A stretch of DNA of 64,000 bases from Ceratodon purpureus (Eukaryota; Streptophyta; Bryopsida; Pseudoditrichales; Ditrichaceae): assembly GCA_014871385.1 (NCBI GenBank), contig CM026432.1, positions 5,977,224 to 6,041,223 on the forward strand, in the 5' to 3' direction. The number at the start of each line of letters is the position of its first letter. Position 1 is the first letter of the stretch. Below, piece after piece: positions 12,256 through 22,156 of the stretch. The translations under genes were made by a program, and so were the position numbers. The notes under the pieces were generated by a model. It did not search any database. It saw only the letters and a program-made list of their open reading frames with translations, and was not told the origin of the DNA.

Positions 12256-15200
12256 ACTAAGGTAGAATGACCTTCAACCGTGCGGCCCCCCAGAAGCGCA
12301 GGGTAGACCGCCCCTTAGCCACCCATGGTATGGACCTTATTGCGTGCACAGCAATTTCATAAATAGTGACTCGATATGGACACGTGTAGGGAGGTGGTTG
12401 GTTCATAGATTCATGGTTCATTAACTCTATTTGCACGGTTTTAGCTACATGCGTGAGCGCCACAAAGGAGAGTCTACTGATCACTTTAAGGTCATGTACA
12501 CTTTTCGCTTCAAAAATTTGTAGTAAATTCAGTTTTCGCTATTTAATTCTGGAAATTTTTGCATTCACTCTCCCTCCTGTTTCCCCATCCACAAAAAATT
12601 ACAAACAGTACACACGAGGTCCACAACCAGCGTTTTTTCTAGCTCATCCCAGAGGTGAGCGAAAGGCGCTTCTTTTGTGGAACCCTTTGCCATAGTGTCG
12701 AAACTTAGACTACAGTAAGTTGATTTGCCACCCACACCAAGTTAGTAAAACTTATCATAAATCGATGCAAGAATTCAGCGACTGAAACTTGCAAAAATTA
12801 TGGAGACAGAAGAGCCGAATAGGCTCATTGTGCCGTCCCATTTCTCTCCCTCGCCTCTCTCCAGTGATCAAAAGCCACGCTGTAAGGGAACGACTCCAAG
12901 TCGTACCAAGTTTGAGAGTATAAACGGATTGAAGTATCCAGGTTGCCCCCCAATCGATTCCGTAGCTTACTCTTCACAAAACTTAGTGTACTGAAAGTGC
13001 GTTCATCTTCACAGGACCCAAGCACCGCAGTCACAGCAATATTGGCCAGTTTCATATACTCCGAGAGCTTGTTGCAGAGCAATGCGTTGCAGCCCAAGCG
13101 CTGCCAAAGTCTGGTGACGGGGTTGACATCATGAGGGGGTTCCATCGACTTTTTTGCGTTCCCCTTCATTGTAAGCTTAAAGAGGCACTGCTGCATCGAC
13201 AGTAAATGCCAATCGAGGGGAGGTGTAATCTGCTTGAAAGTAGCATCGGCAATGTTGCCCATCGACCTCATGGTACAGAACCACGTTTTTATGACCTCCA
13301 AGTGCCTTGGGAAAAGCTCATCAGCTTTCTCTTGTAACCAGTATTGGGGGAAGATAACTCCGAGGGCCTCCATGATTTCGCTATCAGGAAACCGCTTCTC
13401 CAGTTGAGCGATAAGCATTTCTGCAGCTGCGGTGCACTGCCCCTTCACGGCAGACAAGATGCCCTCAAGGTCACTGCACGATACAGAGAGTGGCCTGCCT
13501 GAGACTGCATCAATAACATGAGCAGGATGAGTGTGATCATTCACACGGAACCCAAGTGTCTCGGCCCCATCATTTAAATCCGTAACCCATTCCTGCTGAA
13601 TGGTATGGCTACGATCCGAAACCACATCATGGAACAATTCGAAAGCACGAGGACCAAATGCAGTAGCACTATCGACATACATCTCGAAAATTTCATGCTG
13701 ACAAATTTTCACTGCAGCAATAAAATCCGAGACGAATACATGACGTGATTGTGCGAATTTAATCAAAGACTGCACTGACTCAAGCAATGGGAGGATACAT
13801 GGCAGAGCAAAGAGGGTCTGAACGTCAAGGAGACGATTCAGATTTGCTTTGGCAGTAGGCTCCTTCGGGGCATCCTCAGCGAACTTGGCAAGCAACGCCT
13901 TATATTCACCTTGGATTCGTTTGAGGGGCTCAAGCAGGGAGATCCAACGGGTCTGCACCTCCTTGAGGATATTAAGCCCCTCTGTCTCCACAATCTCAGC
14001 AAGTTTAGTGAGCGCCAAATGGCGCTTGGGGGATCCTGCAAAATAGAGATGCAAATTTTTGCACAACCGTTCCAATTTCTGCACAAACGGAAGTCCCGAC
14101 AAAGCCTCGACAGCCAAGTTAGTTCTGTGTGCGAAATCATGGACTCCAATAACGTAGGGGGCATGGGAGGTTTGTAAGCGGTGAATCACTCCTGATCGGC
14201 TGCCTTGGAATACAGCTGCTCCATCTGCCCCGAAGCAGATGAGTTTTTGAGCTAAGTGAACCCCTTGAATCCCCCCATGCCAACCGACCTGGTCAAGGAT
14301 CATTTCGGTCAAGTTCGCAGCATTAGCATCGCAATCCACTCTACGTATGCACAGCAAATGCGACTCCCTCACGAAATTTACGCAATAGTAGACATGGACC
14401 GACAGCCACTGTTGGTTGTCCACACTTGTCACTTCATCTGCAGATAGCGACAAATACAGAGCCTCGGCCACTCCTTTCTTGAGCTTATCAGAACACACAG
14501 CAGCCATAGCACAAGCGAACTCCCACCCCGCCCCTTGCGACCAGTGCTTCCTCGGAATTTCGGGAGCATTTAGACTCACAAGCAATTTCTGCATGGCAGA
14601 ATATTCGGCCATGGGCCTGCCCTGCATGAGGACATGCAGGCAGGTTTTGAACTGCACCATCTTGCGACGCCTCTCTTTCGTAACCCCAGCAAGGACTTTG
14701 GTAAGCACGGTCTGTCCTCCCCTCGCAAACCAGACCCGCTCATTCTTAATGTGTTGGTTCTGCCCCAAGTAATAGTACTCACCTCTCTTCACCTTCCCCA
14801 TGTCAACCATGGCTCGCCGACGCCCTGCATGCTTAAACAACCCGTCAATCTTCGGCACCAACAGCTTCTCCCTCCCCTCAATCTCTGAACAGATCTTGCA
14901 CCTCACTTGGGTAATGGTACCGCCGACGCCAATCACCGATTCTGCCCATGGGAGCTTGGCAGCCCATGAGTCCTGGAAATGACGACAAGCATCATAGTTC
15001 TTTCTTCTCTTCCGACTCGCCTCCGCCTCCGCCGAAGTCACTGCCCCGACAACAATGGTATCCGGCGTCTTCAACTTCGCAGGAGTTGAGCGCTGCTCAT
15101 CGACCGCGCAGTCAGAGTCGAGCCCCGGCTCCAAATCCTCGAGCTCCTGCTTCACCTGTGACAGATCAAGGGAGTCATGAGTCTCTTCTAATTCAGGTGC

Positions 15201-16002
15201 CCCGCGACCTCCGTAAAGAAATTTACGGAGAGGAGCCTGGATTTTGAAAGACCTAGGCGCCATGACCCAACAATGCAACTCTCCCCACAATGCGAATCAG
15301 AAAACAAAGCACAATTCACTAATCCCCAAAACCCACGATCACCGAACCCAATCAATTCGCTAATCCCCAATCACCGAACCCAACAATTGCAAATTACAAA
15401 ACACCATCAAAGCCAAGAGAGAAGGTGAGAAACTCCCCTTCGAGACGACCCTAATGTACTCTGCGTGCCCACCCCGAAATCCCCATCGCATCCTCTGCAG
15501 CACTCTTAATTCAGCAACTGAAATCTAAACCGCTCTAAAACTCCAAAGCCTGCACAGAAACTAAATCGAAGAGCGTATTCTGGAGGTGGCGCCAAGGCAC
15601 GTCAAGATAAGCTGAAGAAGGCGATCTAAACAGGGAAGGAGGAGGAAAACGCAGGCTGTGATCCGGAATTGTGGGGAGAGCGAAGGCTAATTGCAGCTTA
15701 TGGAGGAAGGAGCCGAGGCGACAGCAGAGTGGAGGAAGGGAGAAAGTGGCGCGAGGTGACAGGGACGGAGCGCCAAAGCGGCGCACGACAGGAGTGACAG
15801 GGGAGTGGAGAACGCGAGTGGGGTCACATCGGAGGTGAGGTTTTGGCCCTGGCCCGGGGAATACCCGGGTGTATCCCCGGCAGGGTATTCGCCCGCACCC
15901 AAACAGGGTGCGGATATGGCGAAAATTCGCCTGCACCGAAAACGCTGTCCACAACCATGCTGAATCTCTTATTCGCACGATTTAAGGTCATTCTACCTTA
16001 GT
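12256..16002 (-). mobile_element. hAT-like DNA transposon with intact transposase
   Basis: Terminal inverted repeats: the left end from 12256 reads ACTAAGGTAGAATGACCTT then CAACCGTGCG. The right end, read back from 16002, gives the same 19 bases then AAATCGTGCG, so about 29 positions match with two differences. The transposase gene lies inside on the minus strand. No 8-bp target duplication abuts these ends. The nearest matching octamers are GGCAGAGA at 12237-12244 and 16017-16024, a few bases outside both ends, so the true termini may be slightly wider. The element looks structurally complete. Confidence 0.7.
12825..15263 (-). CDS. hAT-family transposase
   Basis: A single uninterrupted exon of 812 codons, starting at the first ATG (MAPRSFKIQ). 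Upstream in-frame sequence exists but has no ATG. A Cys-Cys/His cluster at residues 122-145 (CKIC...H) looks like a degenerate BED-type zinc finger for binding the element ends. The middle carries blocks typical of large hAT transposases (SLSADEVTSVDN, CFGADGAAVFQGSRSG, HDFAHRTNLAVEAL). The C-terminus from residue 751 (CEDERTFSTLSFVKSKLRNR, then L..NLDTSIRLY) is the hAT dimerisation domain. It resembles the ZNF862-like branch of the superfamily more than Ac. Absence of stops and frameshifts suggests recent activity or selection. It sits between the inverted repeats at 12256 and 16002. Confidence 0.9.
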   Translation of the reverse strand: MAPRSFKIQAPLRKFLYGGRGAPELEETHDSLDLSQVKQELEDLEPGLDSDCAVDEQRSTPAKLKTPDTIVVGAVTSAEAEASRKRRKNYDACRHFQDSWAAKLPWAESVIGVGGTITQVRCKICSEIEGREKLLVPKIDGLFKHAGRRRAMVDMGKVKRGEYYYLGQNQHIKNERVWFARGGQTVLTKVLAGVTKERRRKMVQFKTCLHVLMQGRPMAEYSAMQKLLVSLNAPEIPRKHWSQGAGWEFACAMAAVCSDKLKKGVAEALYLSLSADEVTSVDNQQWLSVHVYYCVNFVRESHLLCIRRVDCDANAANLTEMILDQVGWHGGIQGVHLAQKLICFGADGAAVFQGSRSGVIHRLQTSHAPYVIGVHDFAHRTNLAVEALSGLPFVQKLERLCKNLHLYFAGSPKRHLALTKLAEIVETEGLNILKEVQTRWISLLEPLKRIQGEYKALLAKFAEDAPKEPTAKANLNRLLDVQTLFALPCILPLLESVQSLIKFAQSRHVFVSDFIAAVKICQHEIFEMYVDSATAFGPRAFELFHDVVSDRSHTIQQEWVTDLNDGAETLGFRVNDHTHPAHVIDAVSGRPLSVSCSDLEGILSAVKGQCTAAAEMLIAQLEKRFPDSEIMEALGVIFPQYWLQEKADELFPRHLEVIKTWFCTMRSMGNIADATFKQITPPLDWHLLSMQQCLFKLTMKGNAKKSMEPPHDVNPVTRLWQRLGCNALLCNKLSEYMKLANIAVTAVLGSCEDERTFSTLSFVKSKLRNRLGGNLDTSIRLYSQTWYDLESFPYSVAFDHWREARERNGTAQ

Positions 16003-16831
16003 AAGACAGTCATTAAGGCAGAGAAACCAAAAACTGTGAAAATAAGGTGATTCGACCATAAAGGAGGGAGACAGAAATTCTCTGAATTTTTTTTTAAGAT
16101 GAAGAAGAAGAAATGATGAAGAATGAAGCATGATTCGTATTTTTATTCCTTGTAAATAATTGTCTAGAATTTCTAAACGTGGAAAGATTGTCAAACCCCC
16201 TTTTTGTATACTAGACTCTTCCTAAACCAAACGATGATGGTGTTCTAAAACTGTTAATTAATATCACTGAAAACTGGACATAAGATTACTAAAAATACCC
16301 CAAATTTGTCATTATGTGGTAAAACCTCACTGGTCCACCAAAAGTTCAAAACCATGCAAAAATTCACTGTTTTCAGTCTACCACTTCTCTATTTTTTGGC
16401 CAACTCTACTGCACGCTTATAAGGCATTCACAGTTTTTGGTTTCTTTACCTTAGGAGAAAGAAAGGGCTACTTTATATTGCCAATTTTCCATGGAGAAGT
16501 TTAGGAGTCATGAATTTTAACCGGTAATGAGACTCTTGTCTTTTTGGGATTTACACTGTGGCTAAGCACCTTTGGTGGAGAACTTCAAGCATAATTTGAT
16601 GAGAAAATAACATGCTTGTCTACATGGCAACACTTTTTGGGAGAGGAGTTCTCTCACTAGTAGAAATCCTGTCATCCAACCTAATGCACAAATGACTTCA
16701 TGTCCAATTTTTGTCCTTAAAGACGTGACAAATGACAGTTAATTTTTAGTAGTTAACTGGAAGTACTAGTTATCGACGTGTTGTCCTGTACATAGCGATT
16801 TACGAGGTGAATACCATGGGTATTATGCAGC
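16003..16831. other. AT-rich spacer, no gene seen
   Basis: No coding exon, RNA or repeat is supported between the hAT-like element and the first of three related TIR elements. Confidence 0.5.
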
Positions 16832-17572
16832 GGGGGGAGAGCACAATAAAGTGGACCACAAAGTGCAAAATGTGACCACCAACAAGTGAATATGAAGTGT
16901 GCTGTTTTTTAAGGCTTAGAGCTGATTTTGAGCATTTTGGTGTAGTTTTTGAGCATTTTAGTCACTTTCTAGGGTGTTATAAGGTATCTTATATACATCT
17001 TCATAAAAAGAACATCTTCAATTGAAACTTAATCTGACCACTAGTTCTAATTCATGAAAATGAACTTTTCCAAAGTCTTAATTTCTTCATTTGGAGCCAT
17101 CTATTGTCTTTAGAGGATGTTTTTTTCAATTTGAAAAACAATGTTCGATGAAAAAAAACGCACAAAAAGTACCGTGGAAGTGACCCTCTTAAAAAGTATC
17201 CTTGCGGTACTTTTGGAACCCTAAACCAATCAATGAGTATATTAATTGACTATTTTAGAATACTTCTGAAACATATAGAGTGCACCACGAAATTAAAAGT
17301 GATTTCGGACAAAACCCTAAACCGTTATGTTCACTTTTCCAAATGACGACCATTCACTTTGTCTGACTTTGACGTCTCCGTTTTCCATTGTAAACTCAAT
17401 ATCTTTTCTCGCAACTTTGGGAAGTTGGAGAAGATCAAGTCTACTTTCCGTATCCCAAACTTAATTTTGCATCAACATAACGTAAATCCCACTTTCTCTA
17501 GTCTTTACAGAAGGGGCTGAAATTGGAAAAAAGATAAGCACTTTTGTGGTTCACTTTATTGTGCTTCCCCCC
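16832..17572 (+). mobile_element. Non-autonomous TIR element, family G6, copy 1 (741 bp)
   Basis: The left terminus GGGGGGAGAGCACAATAAAG and the right terminus (read back GGGGGGAAGCACAATAAAG) form terminal inverted repeats extending past GTGG-ACCACAAAGTGC. A 3-bp target duplication AGC flanks it (16829-16831 and 17573-17575). The interior is AT-rich and non-coding, and shares long segments with copies 2 and 3 (for example AGCATTTTGGTGTAGTTTTT). A 3-bp duplication with a G-run terminus would fit PIF/Harbinger-like or CACTA-like elements; I cannot decide which. Confidence 0.85.
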
Positions 17573-17698
17573 AGCGCCATTTCTCTGGTTGATTTTTTTA
17601 CCTTGCAATTCGGTGTGCACACTATGTACATGTCTCCGAGAATGCTCTTGTATCTCGATAAAGGATTGCTTGATGTACACAATAGCAGTCGTGACTCA

Positions 17699-18940
17699 GG
17701 GGGGAAGCACAATAAAGTGGACCAAAAAAGTGCTTATCTTTTCACCAATTTCAGCCCCTTCCGTAAACACTAGAGAAAGTGGGATCTACGTTATGTCGAT
17801 GCAAGATTAAGTTCAGGATACGGAAAGTAGACTTGATCTTCTTCAACTTCCCAAAGTTGCGGTAGAAGACATTGAGTTTACAATGGAAAACGGAGACGTT
17901 GAACTCGGGCAAAGTGAATGGCCTCATTTGGAAAAGTGAACATAACGGTTTAGGATTTTGTCTAATTTCACTTTTAATTTTGCGGGGCCCTCCGTATGTT
18001 TAAGAGGTATTCTAAAATAGTCAATTCATATACTCATTGATTGCGTTAGGGTTCCAAAAGTATCGCAAGGATGCTTTTTAAGAGGGTCTTTTCCGCGATA
18101 CTTTTTGTCACTTTTTTTTCACCGAAAACACTGGTTCCGTTAAAAATGTATGTGGCTCCATAAAAGTGGACTTATTAGAATTTTAGGGCATTTCGAAATA
18201 TGAATAAAATTATGTGAAATTATGAATATTGTGGTTGTAAAAAGATAAGACATATGTTTCACTTGCAATATATTTTAAATTATTTAAAGGTTATTCTTGA
18301 TTGATTGTCATTTCTTCTTTATTATAATTCAAAAGACGGTGTGGCATATGCCACACCTTATTATTCCTTTATCTAAAAGTTGAATAGAGGGTGTGGCATA
18401 TGCCCTCCCCCCCTCTCGGTTTTATTTATTTAGAGTTGAGCAAAGGGTGTGGCATATGCCTCACTCTTCTTTTCATCCTTTTATCTTTTTTTTTATCTTT
18501 TTATCAAATCATATTTAGATGAAAAAAAAACTAAATGTACCATAAAATTAATAATTTAATATTCAAAAATAATCCCTTAAAAAAAATGCACATGGTTATG
18601 TCCACTTTTCACAGAACCGACGTTCGAACATTGTTTTTTAAATTGAAAAAAACATCATCTAAAGACAATAAAGGGCCCCAAATGAAGAAATCAAGACTTT
18701 GGAAAATTTCATTTTTATGATTTAGAACTAGTGGTCAAATTTAGTTTCAATTCAGGATGTTCTTTTTATGAAGATGTGTGTAAGATACCTTATGACACCT
18801 TAGAAAGCGACTAAAATGCTCAAAAACTACACCAAAATCCTCAAAATCAGCTTTGAGCCTTCAAAAACAGCACACTTCATATTCACTTGTTAGTGGTCAC
18901 ATTTTGCACTTTGTGGTCCACTTTATTGTGCTCTCCCCCC
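17699..18940 (-). mobile_element. Non-autonomous TIR element, family G6, copy 2 (1242 bp)
   Basis: The termini GGGGGGAAGCACAATAAAG (left) and its inverted partner ending at 18940 are flanked by the 3-bp duplication TCA (17696-17698 and 18941-18943). The internal order is reversed relative to copies 1 and 3. It is longer because of an extra central segment of roughly 500 bp holding the GGCATATGCC palindrome repeats. Confidence 0.88.
18338..18460. repeat. Three GGTGTGGCATATGCC palindromic repeats
   Basis: The first copy (18338-18357) is a perfect 20-bp palindrome, GGTGTGGCATATGCCACACC. The second (18390-18404) and third (18446-18460) keep GGTGTGGCATATGCC and lose the outer arm. Starts are 52 and 56 bp apart with AT-rich, partly similar spacers. 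All lie in the extra segment of TIR element copy 2. Confidence 0.9.
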
Positions 18941-18943
18941 TCA

Positions 18944-19537
18944 TAGAGTTTGTCTTCTAATATACAAACTTGAACTGGAAGGTTTAGGTGGTCTTTGCTT
19001 GCGATATCCGCCACCAAGCTATCTGAACATTTCAGGAGATCGCTTTTGAATCATCATCTACTCGAAGTTTCAACGCATGAAGGCTACAGTTATGATCAAC
19101 TTCTATACGTAACAGATGTGTTATCTTCAGAATGTCCTTGAGAAGCGGATGTTAACACAATGTCTATTGTGTACATATTCAAGAAGAGCAAAGTGAAGGC
19201 ACTCAAAGCTTCCTTTAAATGGATGAAAAGAAGGTATTGCAGGGTGAGGTGAAGCTGAAAAAAATAATGCTTTCTGACTCAAGAGACTTATGGAAGCGGA
19301 AAGCCAACATCAACTGGAGCGTTTGCGGGAAGAAGAGAAGACTTTGCAGCCCAGCGACTCAGCGAGGGTCTGGCCTTCAAGGTGTCGTTGGAGGAGAAGG
19401 TCCTTAGTCATCATGTTGGAGAAGTGGCAACTTCTGAGGTAGAACTATCCACGTTGAAGGGGAAGTTAAATGAGTGTTCCACAGAGTATAATAGTGCAAT
19501 TCTTGAAAGGATATCATTTTCAGAGATGTTGTACTCA
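18944..19537. other. Spacer, no supported gene
   Basis: Mixed-composition DNA between two TIR elements. About 19080-19420 is less AT-rich and open in pieces, possibly an eroded exon, but no family or splice structure is recognisable. Confidence 0.35.
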
Positions 19538-20273
19538 TGGGAGGAAGCATGGTAAAGTGGACCACAAAGTGCAATTTGTGATCAATAAGAAGTGAATATG
19601 AAGTGTGCTGTTTTTCAAAGCTCAAAGCTGATTTTGAGCATTTTGATGTAGTTTTTGAGCATTTAAGTCACTTTTTAAGGTGTCATAAGGCATCTTACAG
19701 GCATCTCCATAAAAGAAGCATCTCCAATTGAAACTTAATTTGACAGCTAGTTCTAAATCATAAAAATGAACTTTTCCAAAGTCTTAATTTCTTCATTCGG
19801 CACCCTCTATTGTCTATAGAGGATGTTTTTTCCAATTTAAAAACAATGTTCGGTGAAAAAAACCTCACAAAAAGTTTCACGGAAAACAATGTTTTAAAAA
19901 CGTCCTTGAAATACTTTTCGTCCGCCCAAATTTTCATTTGAACTTGGTCATGGTCATTTCTACAACCGCAATTAAGAAACAGAGGTCTTGTTGAAATTGA
20001 AGGTGATTTCTGAACAAAATTCCCCATCTTCTTATCACTTTTTCAAATGATAGCTTTCACTTTGTCCCACTTTGCGGTTCTCGTTCGACATTGTAGAAGC
20101 CGCGGATCCGTTCAGAAATTCCCCACTCTTTATAACCAAGTCTATTTTCCATATCCAAACTTTTTTTCAACATCTCGTAAATGATGATGCCACTTTTTCT
20201 AGTATTTGCAAGAATGGCTGAAATTGACAATGAGCTAAGCACTTTTGTGGTCCACTTTACCATGCTTCCCCCG
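19538..20273 (+). mobile_element. Non-autonomous TIR element, family G6, copy 3 (736 bp)
   Basis: The left end (GGGAGGAAGCATGGTAAAGTG) and inverted right end (GGGGGAAGCATGGTAAAGTG, read back) are variants of the same family, with ATGGTAAAG in place of CAATAAAG. It is flanked by TCA at 19535-19537 and 20274-20276. The interior matches copy 1 in the same orientation. The terminal difference suggests an older copy or a subfamily. Confidence 0.78.
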
Positions 20274-20318
20274 TCATACAATGAGCAGCTGCAGTGCATG
20301 AGTTTGGAATGAGGAGCC

Positions 20319-20558
20319 TTGTTGTTTCCATTCCCAATTAGCAATAACCCTAGCGTCCCCAAAAGAGTGGCTTGCATCTTAAACACTTGCCCAGTGTGTG
20401 GGTTGTGGTACAAATGCTACAACTACATTATTGCAGCATGTGGCCACACGGACCATCCATGGTACGTCGTGGAACATTCGAAATCATCCGACAACTGCTT
20501 GGTAGCACTTTGTGATGAGTCCTCCACTGCCCAATGGATGGCCGCCATTGGAATTTGA
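20319..20558 (+). pseudogene. Fragment of a RING-like Cys/His-rich protein
   Basis: An open stretch encodes ILNTCPVCGLWYKCYNY, then AACGHTDHPWYVVEH and further cysteines (CLVALCDES): a C-x2-C ... C-x-H-x2-H ... C pattern like a RING/FYVE-type zinc-binding end. There is no plausible start, upstream exons or downstream continuation. It lies directly after a TIR element, so I read it as a gene or transposon relic. Confidence 0.5.
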
Positions 20559-20825
20559 TTCATGGCTAATGCAGGAGCTGGAGAGCAAGGACAGAATGCC
20601 TTAATGATCCCTTCAAAGACTTTGAAGATTGAAGCTAGCGTCAAAAGCTAGGATATCATGTTCGATATGATATATTTGCAATATATTTCGTATATGATCG
20701 TTGAATTTATTGTGTTTTTTGGTGGCTGAAAGTCCTTCACTAGTTGCTTCCATCGTAGATCTGTAATTTCTTTGTATTTCTTTGATCATTACTTTTATAT
20801 ATAATTCACTATGCCAGAATCTAGT

Positions 20826-21230
20826 CATTAGGTGTAATTTGGGGTCTCCAAAAGGCCGTGTAAGCCTGCCCTTTCTAGGTGAACTCCCTACTTTGGGCAC
20901 CTCTGCCGCTGGCAGCGGATGCCAGAGTTGCTGCCCGCACAGAACTGCGTGGCGCACTCACAACAAAGGTCCTCGGAATATTAGTTGAGACATGAATGTC
21001 TTGGCTCGGGCTTTGGTCCCAAGTGGGCAGGTTGTGTCAGCCCGACACTGTAGCTTGTGCCCTCCACATGCCTCGCTCGGAGGTCATTGGTTCGAGCCCC
21101 CGTGGCGGTTGCTGGCACCAAGGTGGCACAGCCGGTGCCACGTCAAAAAGTACACGGGCAGCACCTGTTTTTTTCTCTCACGTGCCGCTTACACGGCCTT
21201 TTTGTGACCCGATTTTGCACCTAATGTTAC
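20826..21230 (+). mobile_element. Short TIR element with internal tRNA-like B box
   Basis: The left end CATTAGGTGTAATTTGGGGT...AAAAGGCCGTGTAAG and the inverted right end (CATTAGGTGCAAAATCGGGT...AAAAAGGCCGTGTAAG) pair over about 40 bp with a few mismatches. The interior contains GGTTCGAGCCCC (about 21090), a good match to the polymerase III B box, following a stretch that could contain an A box. No clear target duplication is visible unless it is TA. It could be a MITE that captured a tRNA-derived sequence or a SINE flanked by inverted ends. Confidence 0.6.
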
Positions 21231-21299
21231 AAAGAGCTAAAAAACAAAATATTGAACAAGAAATTCAGTAGATGATACAGACTAGATTTCTTAAAGATC

Positions 21300-22156
21300 T
21301 AAATATTATTGACGGCAAGCGTGGTGGTGTTGGATACAAAGGAGAGTGCAAGAAAAAGAAATGATTTTCAAAATTGTATGTTTTGCCTTGTGCAAAAACA
21401 TCCAATTGTGCATATTTTTAAAAATGTATTTTTAAATACATCTATAGATACGAAGCTTAAGGTCTTACAAAAACAAGAGTACTCCATCCACTATCGTCAT
21501 AAGGTATGTCAAAATTACTTGTCCAGTTCAAATCCATCAAACATGGAGGTAGAGAAGAGGCATATTGAGATGCTTGAAATGCGAGCCATGAATGATCAGC
21601 TCAAGGACGAATGCGAGCCATGAAGGATCAGTTCGATACGATGGAGCTCATCTTGAGAAAACAGGTAAGCAAAAAATACACTATTATTACATCTTTGTGA
21701 ACTTTGGGGAACATTGAGAGTAGTGTTGTTTGCGAATTTGTATGAATTTGATGCTTAAATTCATTGACATTTTAAAACTTCTATTGATTTATTGTTTTTT
21801 AGGTTTTTCTTACAAACTAAGTGAAGCGGCGTGTGGCTTTGGAGAGGGCAAGAGCCAAAGTGATCACTTTGCACAACAAACCGTCCCATGTTGTTGGGCA
21901 AAGTTGGGCAGAGTACTTCAAAGTTTTCACTATGAAGGAATGGGAGATGGTGTTTGATGGAGTAGAGGATATGAAGAACATCAAGAATGTGAAGACCCTA
22001 CTTTGCTATGGATGTATTACTCCGAACAAAGACATTCATGAATTAACATTTGAGGATGTTTTTGAGAGCATTTATGCTCAAGAGGCATGGGTGTGGGTCT
22101 TGAAATTTGGCTTTTCAAAGTCAAAACAAGAAATTGATGATGCTTTTACCAATTAA
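21300..22156 (+). pseudogene. Eroded two-exon gene remnant
   Basis: Two stretches look coding: about 21309-21623, with charged helical residues near its end (EVEKRHIEMLEMRAMNDQL), and 21804-22156 (RRVALERARAKVITLHNK, WAEYFKVFTMKEWEMVFDG). The second ends in TAA at 22154-22156. The second starts after an acceptor-like tttttag at 21803. The join is not clean: the first ends in TGA before any good donor. No family recognised. It could be a host gene relic or transposon-borne. Confidence 0.35.

Noticed and set aside
21000..21110. Candidate tRNA gene
   Set aside because: A B box is present but I cannot fold a cloverleaf or place an anticodon; it sits inside an inverted-ended element.
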